Assembly (NCBI GenBank): GCA_937625935.1
Contig: OW569365.1
Coordinates: 186,001-250,000, forward strand
Reading direction: 5' to 3'
Origin: Tetramitus jugosus
Taxonomy: Eukaryota; Heterolobosea; Eutetramitea; Acrasida; Vahlkampfiidae
Length of the DNA stretch: 64,000 nt
Of the stretch, positions 57,205 to 64,000 are shown piece by piece (position 1 is the first letter of the stretch; every line of letters starts with the position of its first letter). Both the position numbers and the translations under genes were made by a program. The notes below the pieces were generated by a model, which was not told where the DNA came from, did not search any database, and saw only the letters and a list, made by a program, of their open reading frames with translations.

Positions 57205-58007
57205 CTCAAAAAAACTTGAGAAACACATCAACTCGCTTTCCTATTATAATGAATACTGCCTCATGGTTCTGTTGGTGTTGGTTGTGTCACAAATTGTCAC
57301 AGGAGACTGCGAAGGTGATGTGCCCGTGCACATTTCATTGTTGATGGATTCAGAAGAGGATATCTCTGTGATGTCCTCTGTTTCGTGAAGACCTCGCATC
57401 AGTTTCTCAAGATCGTTTGTTTCTTCCTCAGTGTTGTTGCTGCTGTTGTTCTCAACTTCCCTTGGTGTTTGTGTTTTTTAAGGGCATATCGTGAAGCTGC
57501 AAAAGAAGGATTTATATCCGTTGCACGTGCAATCTATTCAAACGCTCTATCGGAATTCCCCACTAAAGCCATACAACTTGATCATCTGAATCTTTGCCTC
57601 CCTCGTCTTCTCATCAGGTATATTCTTGACCCAACTACATCATTTGTCAACAACATCACATACACAATTATACTCAAAAACAACAAGTATGGGCAATTGC
57701 AGCTATATACATACTCTGGAACGAAAAATCTTGACTTCCTATCAATGTACTTTTGTGTCCGATTCACTAATCGTTCACTCATCAACTGTAAGCATTCTGA
57801 TTTTTCAACCCACCACAGTGTACACATCGGGCACTGTTGCATTCGACGATAACTTGACTTCACAATTGGCAGGCAACCCCGCAACCACCTTCTTCACACT
57901 ACAATTAAAAAACATATACAAAACAATAGTTTAACTTTACAAAAACATTCTTACAAATTGTAATACACAAAACAAAAAATACATACGCCTTTAACAAATC
58001 ATTCTGT
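57205..58007. other. Gene-poor region with a gene relic
   Basis: About 800 bp without a convincing complete gene. It contains the PRP6-like relic (57481-57567), AT-rich sequence and short open frames on both strands that lack recognisable similarity. The promoter of the RING gene must lie at its left end and the 3' end of the F-box/chromo gene adjoins its right end. Confidence 0.5.
57481..57567 (+). pseudogene. PRP6-like (U4/U6-U5 tri-snRNP) gene fragment
   Basis: About 29 codons read RAYREAAKEGFISVARAIYS followed by NALSEFPTK. This resembles the HAT/TPR repeat of PRP6 (human: a segment ending [20 protein letters not shown]). The similarity stops abruptly after FPTK, exactly where the conserved KSxW should follow, and no ATG-started or spliced continuation is visible. 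I take it for a relic of a PRP6-type gene copied into this region. It is short, so chance similarity to another HAT-repeat protein is possible. Confidence 0.4.
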
Positions 58008-58514
58008 TTATTGATTAACAACTCTCCACCCTCCAGGGACCAATTCAAATTGTTCCCATGAACATGTCAAGTAGAATCCCTTCCACTTCACATAACCATA
58101 CCAAGAACCATTTTGATACTTCCAATCCAGAACATCATCAATTTGATAGAACTGTCCATTGGAGGTGTAGTTTTGGTGAATGTGACAGTACTGGGTTCCA
58201 CGTTTCCTTTGCAATTTGCACGGTAAGCCTGACTTGCAAACGGCCAAACAGTATGAGTACAAATTGTCCATATAAGACCTTATTGTTGATAGATTATTGA
58301 CCATCGAAGATCGAAAATCCCGACACGTCAATACCAAATTCAACACATCTTCTACACCAAGGAACGAACCAACTAGATACACAAATAAATCAATATGTAT
58401 ATCGGTTATTCTTACTTTTCTTTTGACTCCAAACTTTACCAATTGTTGGTGTTGGTTATGTCTTCTTTTGGCGCCTTTTCCTTGTTTTCCCATTTGTTCA
58501 TTGATTTTTTTCAT
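58008..58514 (-). CDS. Small F-box-like protein with Cys/His knuckle and chromo-like domain
   Basis: 168 residues from ATG 58514 (MKKINEQMGKQGKGAKRR); a second ATG at 58493 is possible, and the frame stays open farther upstream through the tandem duplication. After the basic start comes an F-box-like helix pair (IDLFVYLVGSFLGVEDVLNL, CRDFRSS), then a Cys/His motif (CKSGLPCKLQRKRGTQYCHI), and a chromo-like domain (VLDWKYQNGSWYGYVKWKGF, then CSWEQFEL). Chromo domains bind modified histone tails or nucleic acid; F-boxes bind Skp1. The combination in one small protein is unusual. It sits between a PRP6-like relic and a VPS35 fragment near a Fanzor gene. Function is unknown; whether it is expressed is unknown. 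Confidence 0.6.
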   Translation of the reverse strand: MKKINEQMGKQGKGAKRRHNQHQQLVKFGVKRKVRITDIHIDLFVYLVGSFLGVEDVLNLVLTCRDFRSSMVNNLSTIRSYMDNLYSYCLAVCKSGLPCKLQRKRGTQYCHIHQNYTSNGQFYQIDDVLDWKYQNGSWYGYVKWKGFYLTCSWEQFELVPGGWRVVNQ

Positions 58515-58773
58515 CAAAAAAACTTGCAAAAAACAGAAAACAAACACTCTGAAGGACATCGTGAGAGCGAGTGACCTGATGATGAGTGTGAGTTTTCTGA
58601 CGTTTGTCAAATTCTGTCCTACTATTGATACCATTAGAGATTTTTTCATCAAAAAAACTTGCAAAAAACAGAAAACAAACACTCTGAAGGACATCGTGAA
58701 TGCGAGTGACCTGATGATGAGTGTGAGTTTTCTGATGTTTGTCAAATTCTGTCCTACTATTGATACCACCATT
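58503..58773. repeat. 136-bp near-perfect tandem duplication
   Basis: Copies 58503-58638 and 58639-58773 differ at only about three bases (near GTGAGAGCG/GTGAATGCG and TCTGACG/TCTGATG), by one T in a T-run, and by a CCA insertion near the end. Both strands remain open across the two copies. On the minus strand they would encode two copies of a 45-residue hydrophobic peptide in frame with the F-box/chromo gene. The starting motif GATTTTTTTCATCAAAAAAA also occurs, slightly changed, at 57193. The low divergence means the duplication is recent. Confidence 0.9.
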
Positions 58774-58787
58774 AGAGAGGTGTTGAA

Positions 58788-59423
58788 TTGTCCGATAACT
58801 TGAGTATTCAGATCTCATTGATGACACTTGCTCTTCAAACATATCCTGATAACACTGACGATGTCAACAAGATTATTAATAACATTGCTAGTCAATTGAA
58901 TAGCACTGCACTTGCTTCGAATGAAATTGTAGACATGTTGAAGCGATTGTTGTTGGTGCCACTCGAGTCATACAACAATGTGCTAACAGTTTTGAAGTTG
59001 GAGAAGTATGGTGATATTATTCATTCTCTTGGATATGAACAGAGAAAGTTTATTGCACTGAGCATTGTGAGATGCGCACTTGACAATGGACACAAGATTT
59101 CAACATTTGAACAAGTGAACAAACTGTTTGATTTGATTCGTCCACTGTTGAAGGATGAGGAAGACCAGACAACATTCTCACCTTCTGACGACTCACCAAT
59201 AGCTGCAACATTGCTCGAAGATTTCGAAGAAGAACAGAACTTGATTGCCAGATTGGTTCATTTGTTTGATAATAGCGATTCTGATCAATTGTTTAAAGTT
59301 TTGGCCGCAGCCAGAAAGCACTTTGGTCAGGGTGGTGTCAAGAGAATTCAATACACATTGGTACCGCTTGTATTCTCCTACTTGAAACTTGCTCAGAGAA
59401 TCTACAATGCACACTGCAAATAG
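58788..59423 (+). pseudogene. VPS35: VPS35 (retromer) fragment, lacking both ends
   Basis: The frame reads LSIQISLMTLALQTYPDN, then LLLVPLESYNNVLTVLKLEK, EEEQNLIARLVHLFDNSD, ARKHFGQGGVKRIQYTLVPL and VFSYLKLAQR, and stops. This matches roughly residues 385-600 of human VPS35 (796 residues). The N-terminal half, with the VPS26-binding PRLYLM motif, and the C-terminal VPS29-binding solenoid are absent from the window. Similarity begins right after the tandem duplication and ends at a TAG soon followed by the Fanzor promoter region. VPS35 is an essential retromer scaffold, so a full copy should exist elsewhere and this is probably a truncated duplicate. The internal frame is intact, which suggests it is young. 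Expression as a short protein from ATG 58821 cannot be excluded. Confidence 0.8.
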
Positions 59424-59750
59424 ACACCTCTTGTCGACTCTCCATCTTTTTTGATTGATTTGGTTGTTGTTGTTGATGTTCGTTGTGCGACTTGTGTTTT
59501 TCGTTGTTGTTGTCGCGTTCAAGATTGGATAGATAGGTGGATATATTATAAAAAAATACAATAAATGTTGTATCAGTTTCCTCTAAGCTGCGGAATTGGT
59601 GCAGTTGTAAAAATTTCCGTTGAGACTGTCTTTACAACGGCAACGGCCATCTACCTCGGTTTAAAAAGCGCTGTCTTTTTCGCTGTTTGATTCATCTCAC
59701 ACAACAAATACAACACAACAAATACACCACACAACAAATACAATAACATT
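59424..59750 (+). promoter_or_regulatory. Region upstream of Fanzor, probable promoter and leader
   Basis: 327 bp between the VPS35 fragment and the Fanzor ATG. TATATTATAAAAAAAT at about 59541-59556 is a TATA-like, AT-rich box. The leader just before the ATG is A/C-rich. No protein-coding potential or clear terminal inverted repeat matching the downstream side was found by eye. The left end of the mobile element, if there is one, should lie here or farther left. Confidence 0.4.
59701..59741 (+). repeat. Three direct repeats ACAACAAATAC before the Fanzor ATG
   Basis: Copies at 59701-59711, 59715-59725 and 59731-59741, the last ending nine bases before the ATG. Spacing is 14 and 16 bases. They could be part of an A-rich translational leader, a binding site, or a subterminal repeat of the element; the sequence does not decide. 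Confidence 0.7.
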
Positions 59751-61664
59751 ATGCCACGAGGCGTGCCTAAGGACGGTAAGAGAAAGAGAAAGAGAGAGAC
59801 TGTCAAAAAGAATGAATACTCATCACATTACGTGGTCAAGGTCGGTCTGAAGTCTCTGTTGTTGCATCATCCAACTCTGTTACCAATCATACAAACTCAA
59901 GCTCTGGAGATTACAAGGATTGCTCTTCGACTCACAAGATTTATAAACATATTTGTTTTGAGGCACTTGGAGAACAATTGTGATATCCCTCTCTTGAATC
60001 AAGGATTTATTCAACGAATCGGTTCAGTGTTGTTTGGACGCAAGTCGAAGACAAGAGACGATAATGTCAACCTCATCAACGGGTCAGTCAACATGGATGA
60101 CGTAATAATCAAGCTAAGGAAGATTTGTGAGAAGTTATCCAAATCCATCAATTACGTTGCCAAGTCTCTCAATGTCAATATTTCTAACATGCTCAAGTTC
60201 ACATTGGAACAAAGACTGAGAAAGTACTTGAGAGTGAGGATGGCTCAATTGCACAATGGTCAATCAATCCCCAGGTCTGAATACAGAAGAGTAGTAGAAT
60301 ACATCATCAGAAAGTTGACATTTGTCACTCCAGTTTATGATTTTGTCAAACTGCCTCCAAAAGAGTTGATAGAGACTATTCCTGTGTTGATCCAAGAGGT
60401 TCGAACATTTGTTGGTGCTGAAACCGACGAAGTGGTTGATGAATCGTTTGTGAACAACAACACCAATAACATGCTGAAGTTTTACTGGCATGTTCAACAG
60501 TTTCTGATTGTCAATGGAACAAAATCATTTGCATTGTTGCCCTTGTCCCACTTTAAATGTAGATGCATGGAGATAGGTACAACGGACCTGATAGACATGC
60601 TCCAACAGAAGAAGAAGGGAAATGTACAAGTAATTGAACCCATTGAATTGAAGTATAATCTCAAGTGTTTGAATGTTGGAACAAAGAAGATTCAAATCGA
60701 CTCAATCAGAACAGACGGTATTCAGGCCTCTGTTGTTCTCAGACATCAACTCGTTGGCATCCACAAGAACAATAAGGCAAAGGTATCCAAGGGCCAGAAA
60801 GAAGCAAAGAAGATGAAGAAAGAAGCAACTATTGTTGATCAAAATGCAGATTACTTGATTGGTATCGATCCTGGTATTGTCACATTGATGAGTTGTGCAG
60901 ATTCAGATGGTAAAAAGTGGGAGTTCTCCAATAAGGCATACAGACGACTGTCTCATCATTCACAGAACGCCAAACGTTTGTTGAAATACAAAGCAAAATG
61001 GAACACGAAAACTGGAAAAGATTTAGATGAACTCCATAACTCGATCAAACAAGCCAGTGTATCGACAAGTGATCTGTTTATCGAACACATTGATTCTGTT
61101 TTGAAAGTCGAAGATGACTTGCTTGGTTTTTATTGCACTCCAAAGGTGAAGAGACTGAATTGGGACAGCTATATTATGAGAGACAAAACAATTGCTGGAG
61201 TAATGAATGATTTTCACAAAAGAGCAAATGGAAGAAAGATGGTCATTGGCATGGGCAATGCTGGTTTCAAAAATAGTTACAGAGGACATGCTTCAACGCC
61301 CAAGGGCAAGCTGTTGAAGAAACTGAATGAACGATTTGAAGTGAAAATGATTGACGAATTCATGACCAGCCAAAAATGTTGTGCTTGCCATTCCCATTTG
61401 AAGCCAGTCAAGCACAAACGAATGGACAAGAAAGGTGTATCGGCAATCTCTATTGTACGAGGAGTTAAGCAGTGTGCAACCACTAAATGTTTAGTGACTC
61501 ACAACAGAGACATCAATGCGGCCAAGAACATGCTCCATCTACTGAGAACAGAAATGGATGGACAGTCACGTCCCAATGCCTTCAAGAGGAAGAAAAAGGT
61601 CGCAAAAGAATTAATCAAAATGGTGGAACACCTCCAAGGCTCACTCCATCAAGCTGCTATGTAA
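59751..61664 (+). CDS. Fanzor, eukaryotic TnpB-like RNA-guided endonuclease
   Basis: 637 residues, single intact frame. The N-terminus (MPRGVPKDGKRKRKRE) is a likely nuclear signal. An alpha/beta N-terminal half corresponds to the wedge/REC part. The RuvC domain is complete: RuvC-I GIDPGIVTL with D373; MVIGMGNAGF around residue 500 where TnpB has its RuvC-II strand but no Glu; IDEFMTSQKC with E536, the shifted catalytic Glu known from many Fanzors; a zinc module CCACH ... C-ATTK-C; and RuvC-III NRDINAAKNML with D587. Fanzors are guided by an RNA encoded at the 3' end of their locus and cut DNA next to a short motif; one from Naegleria lovaniensis is among those tested biochemically. Two stem-loops directly follow the stop. 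Activity of this copy is inferred from intact residues. Confidence 0.93.
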   Translation: MPRGVPKDGKRKRKRETVKKNEYSSHYVVKVGLKSLLLHHPTLLPIIQTQALEITRIALRLTRFINIFVLRHLENNCDIPLLNQGFIQRIGSVLFGRKSKTRDDNVNLINGSVNMDDVIIKLRKICEKLSKSINYVAKSLNVNISNMLKFTLEQRLRKYLRVRMAQLHNGQSIPRSEYRRVVEYIIRKLTFVTPVYDFVKLPPKELIETIPVLIQEVRTFVGAETDEVVDESFVNNNTNNMLKFYWHVQQFLIVNGTKSFALLPLSHFKCRCMEIGTTDLIDMLQQKKKGNVQVIEPIELKYNLKCLNVGTKKIQIDSIRTDGIQASVVLRHQLVGIHKNNKAKVSKGQKEAKKMKKEATIVDQNADYLIGIDPGIVTLMSCADSDGKKWEFSNKAYRRLSHHSQNAKRLLKYKAKWNTKTGKDLDELHNSIKQASVSTSDLFIEHIDSVLKVEDDLLGFYCTPKVKRLNWDSYIMRDKTIAGVMNDFHKRANGRKMVIGMGNAGFKNSYRGHASTPKGKLLKKLNERFEVKMIDEFMTSQKCCACHSHLKPVKHKRMDKKGVSAISIVRGVKQCATTKCLVTHNRDINAAKNMLHLLRTEMDGQSRPNAFKRKKKVAKELIKMVEHLQGSLHQAAM

Positions 61665-61728
61665 GTCCCGATTATGTAGGAGCGTTAAGGTGTCTTATCG
61701 GGAAATCATAATTTTTTTATTATGGTTT
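61662..61728 (+). ncRNA. Candidate Fanzor guide-RNA scaffold (omega/fRNA), two stem-loops
   Basis: Stem-loop 1: TCCCGAT at 61666-61672 pairs with ATCGGGA at 61697-61703 (7 bp, 24-nt loop). Stem-loop 2: AAATCATAAT at 61703-61712 pairs with ATTATGGTTT at 61719-61728 (10 bp with one G-U pair, six-T loop). They begin two bases after the Fanzor stop. In TnpB and Fanzor loci the scaffold RNA overlaps the 3' end of the gene and the element's right end, with the guide taken from the flanking DNA, so the place and form fit. The T-rich loop could instead be part of a polyadenylation or transcription-end signal. The real 5' end would probably lie inside the Fanzor frame. Confidence 0.4.
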
Positions 61729-62008
61729 GATCGACAGTGGACCGCCACCTTAAGGTGACACATTCTTCTTCTTTCACTTGATGAACATGTTCCAAAGCTT
61801 GGTACCGTTTCTCCCACCAGAGGCATTTCCCTTCTTTCTCCCGTTCCAACATAAACAAACGTATATATTCCCTATCCAAAGATAGATACTGTTCTTGCAT
61901 CGTATCATAAATGAGCTTTGCTATCCCTAAAATCACAAATATTGTGATCCACAAAAAAATTGTCAAACCTGATGGAGGATTCTCAGTTGTTTGCAGATCG
62001 GGTACCAT
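61706..62008 (-). CDS. Short membrane/coiled-coil ORF, possibly truncated
   Basis: 100 residues from ATG 62008. One hydrophobic segment (GLTIFLWITIFVILGIAKLI) and a charged helix ending HQVKEEECVTLRWRSTVD. The helix resembles the coiled coil of the RING protein (KEEECITLKKQCSQ), with 20 of 21 bases shared near 61752-61772 and 56979-56999. The likeness ends at the palindrome CACCTTAAGGTG (61744-61755), beyond which the frame only reads through the Fanzor 3' stem-loops. This suggests a gene cut by the mobile element, or a solo N-terminal fragment. Whether it is expressed is not known. Confidence 0.45.
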   Translation of the reverse strand: MVPDLQTTENPPSGLTIFLWITIFVILGIAKLIYDTMQEQYLSLDREYIRLFMLEREKEGKCLWWEKRYQALEHVHQVKEEECVTLRWRSTVDQTIIKKL

Positions 62009-62097
62009 TTGAAGTTGTTGTTTGATCGAATTTTGAGGGTTCCTTCATCTTTAGCAAAAGAAAACTACGACATGTCACGCAACGATGGATAAAATTT

Positions 62098-64000
62098 TTA
62101 TACTGCTTCAAAGAGTTCTGCCCATTTCTTCTGCAATTCACCAAAGTCATCCACAATCTCCTGAATCTCTTTCACACGTCTCACAATTCTCAATCTCCTT
62201 CCCTTGGCTTTGATGTTGAACTTTTCTTCCCACGTTGATTCACAGTCTCCACTAATCGAGAGCAAATCTTTCACAGTTTCGATGCATTCCTCCTCAAATA
62301 CAGAGAAGATGGTTTCAAGTCCTTCAGGTTTGTCTTCCCCGGCCTCTGAATCCTCAGTTCCATTGGTTGTACTCTCCTTCTTGACAGGAGTAGACACTTC
62401 TGTCCACCACTTGTATTCATTATTCAAATCCAAAATCCAATCTTTGGCCTTTTGCATTGCCTTCTTTGGACAATAATCGAACAGATCGGTATTCTCATCC
62501 AACTTTGGACACACTTCACCAGTATAAATGTTAATGAGATCTTGTGGAGATGGTACTTCCAGATGATGATTAGGTGGGTTGATCAAATGTTCGTCCACCT
62601 TACTCAACAGCTCCTCCAAAACGTCTACTCTCTTGTCAGCAGTACTTGTATAGTATCTTTGCTTGAAAATGTTGAGGAATTGTTTTAACTCCATAAAACT
62701 GATATCTAACTTAGAAACAGACCCAACCAATCTCTTAACAATGACATCAGGCACATCGACAAAATGGAACTTGAATAATCTCTTGACTTCAGCTGGTGTA
62801 ACAAGTTGGAAATCTGCCATAGCAGCCTTCTCGTTGCTCAAGACATCAGTAATTCTGTTTATATCAGCAGAAGCAGACACACCATTCTGAGTAAAGAGTT
62901 GAGTGGAAGGCTTTGCGCCCAAGTCAAGCACTGTCTTAACTCTGTTCTTCTTGAATGCTTGAATTTGTCTTGCAAATCCAAGACGTTTCAACCACTCTTC
63001 AATTGTAACAGCCGAAATGTTACGCTCCTCCAGTGTATATTGTCGAATGCGCTTAATGAATCCATCCTTCACATTCTCAATACTACCTTCAGGATCTCTC
63101 TTGAATCTGCTAAGATGAGAAAGAATTTGAGCCATGGTCAATTGTTCTCCCTCAGTTTCAAGAGCAACACAAAATCGTTCTGCTTGCTCTTCGGTCGCGT
63201 TCTTATAGAAATGAAGGAAAGCTCCCTTCATCTGTTGTCTTGTAGCATAGGTGAACTCTACCTTGACATCGCAACGTCCAGGCCGTATCAATGCAGGATC
63301 CAGACGTTCAATATGATTGGTAGTCATAAAAAGCAGACGACCAGATTCAGGAGCAGCGATACCATCAATAGAATTAAGCAGTCCAGCAAATGTCACAGAT
63401 CTCTTGTTCTTGTTGGCATCCGGTGTGTTTCTATTCGTGAAAACAGCATCAATGTCCTCCAAAAGGATAACACTTCTTGGAGGAGCAGATTGCATTCTCT
63501 GAGCCAATTCTTCATCACCAATCAATCCACTAGACAAATCCAAGACACAGATATTGAGGTTCAATCTCGATGCAAGCGCAGAGACGAAACTGGACTTACC
63601 TATAAAAGTAAAACAACAAGCAACAGGTTAGAGACCAACAACAATACACAACCAAATAGAACAATAAAAAAATTTCAATACATACCTGTACCCGGAAGGC
63701 CATACAGGAGATATCCTCTTCTGAATGGAATTCCCTTTTCTCTGTACCACTCTTTTCTCTTCAAGAACTGAACAGCATCATCTGATAGTTTCTCTGCTAG
63801 ATCCTTGTCCAAGATCACAGATCCAAAAGGTCTCTTATTCTTTGCGAGTGCCAATGTCCAACCACCCCACTGTTGAGCCACATAGATTCTCACAACATCA
63901 CAGCTGTTGGCCATGGTTGACTTCATTGCTTCTTCAAACAAGTCCAATAGAATTTGTCGATTGCTCATCGACTTCATCGTACCAAACATGTTGAGAGACA
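62098..64000 (-). CDS. BCS1-like AAA ATPase with long C-terminal extension, 5' end outside window
   Basis: Exons 63686 to beyond 64000 and 62098-63599, with an 86-nt intron (GTATGT..TTATAG, phase 1) that splits the Walker A motif: GYLLYGLPGTG joins KSSF. Walker B is SVILLEDIDAVF; then NSIDGIAAPESGRLLFMTTN and an arginine-finger region DPALIRPGRCDVKV. The BCS1-specific segment before the ATPase (WYREKGIPFRRGYLLYG) is present; the N-terminal membrane part is off-window. BCS1 moves the folded Rieske protein across the mitochondrial inner membrane. After the AAA domain about 330 residues follow, including a SAM-like stretch (VTIEEWLKRLGFARQI), a further helical part and an acidic Thr/Glu linker; typical BCS1 ends soon after the ATPase. 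Orthology to BCS1 itself is therefore less certain than family membership. Confidence 0.82.

Noticed and set aside
58384-58426. A 43-nt GTAAGA..CTAG segment in the F-box/chromo gene as an intron
   Set aside because: Removing it shifts the frame to an early stop, while reading through keeps the F-box-like helix intact.
58297-58803. Plus-strand frame across the tandem duplication, considered as the missing N-terminal part of VPS35
   Set aside because: Its sequence does not resemble VPS35 upstream of the fragment and it is in another frame; similarity starts only near 58794.
54591-61753. TTAAGGTGGCGG shared by the 3' end of the kelch gene and the flank of the Fanzor gene
   Set aside because: A 12-base match is expected many times by chance in 64 kb on two strands; no longer similarity surrounds it.
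1-64000. tRNA, rRNA, CRISPR array, prophage or LTR retrotransposon
   Set aside because: Inspected by eye on both strands; no cloverleaf-like, ribosomal, spaced-repeat or reverse-transcriptase sequence was recognised.

Overview
The window looks like nuclear DNA of a Naegleria-type heterolobosean amoeboflagellate. The genes are eukaryotic, densely packed on both strands and mostly intron-free. Where introns occur they are usually short, start with GTATGT or GTAAGT and end in AG; every splice site given here was read by eye. The gene set fits a free-living protist that builds cilia, makes plant-type (cycloartenol-derived) sterols and has very large modular surface proteins. The species cannot be fixed from the sequence alone. 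I recognised no tRNA, rRNA, CRISPR array or LTR element.

Layout. 1-10.8 kb holds housekeeping genes: a PDK1-like kinase (cut by the window edge), a CEP164-like basal-body protein, the GTPases MTG1 (mitochondrial) and NOG1 (nucleolar), a mitochondrial thioredoxin-TPR protein, CMC4 and an F-box/LRR protein. 11-32.1 kb is one gene, encoding about 7,012 residues: a signal peptide, eleven RCC1 beta-propellers separated by EGF-like pairs, a long EGF-like array, a TIG-like and lectin-like stalk, one membrane span and a short tail. 32.5-39.6 kb holds TFB5, a Cys-rich membrane protein, NOT2, TGS1 and two low-complexity unknowns. 39.7-50.3 kb holds a type I membrane protein with a cytosolic zinc-binding tail, two coiled-coil or charged unknowns, a long-tailed histone H3-like protein, a probable HAP2/GCS1-like fusogen and an acidic nuclear protein. 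50.7-57.2 kb holds MKT1 (five exons), cycloeucalenol cycloisomerase, a kelch protein and a RING/coiled-coil protein.

57.2-62.1 kb is different in character. It contains an intact Fanzor (eukaryotic TnpB-like, RNA-guided nuclease family) of 637 residues, followed directly by two stem-loops where this family usually carries its guide-RNA scaffold. Around it lie a PRP6-like relic, a VPS35 fragment, a recent 136-bp tandem duplication, a small F-box/chromo-like gene sharing its N-terminus with the RING gene, and a short membrane-protein ORF that overlaps the stem-loops. I read this as a mobile-element neighbourhood in which gene pieces were copied and broken. The window ends in a BCS1-like AAA ATPase with a long C-terminal extension, cut at its 5' end.

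The most interesting loci are the Fanzor locus with its candidate RNA, the 7,012-residue RCC1/EGF protein, the HAP2-like candidate and the H3-like protein.
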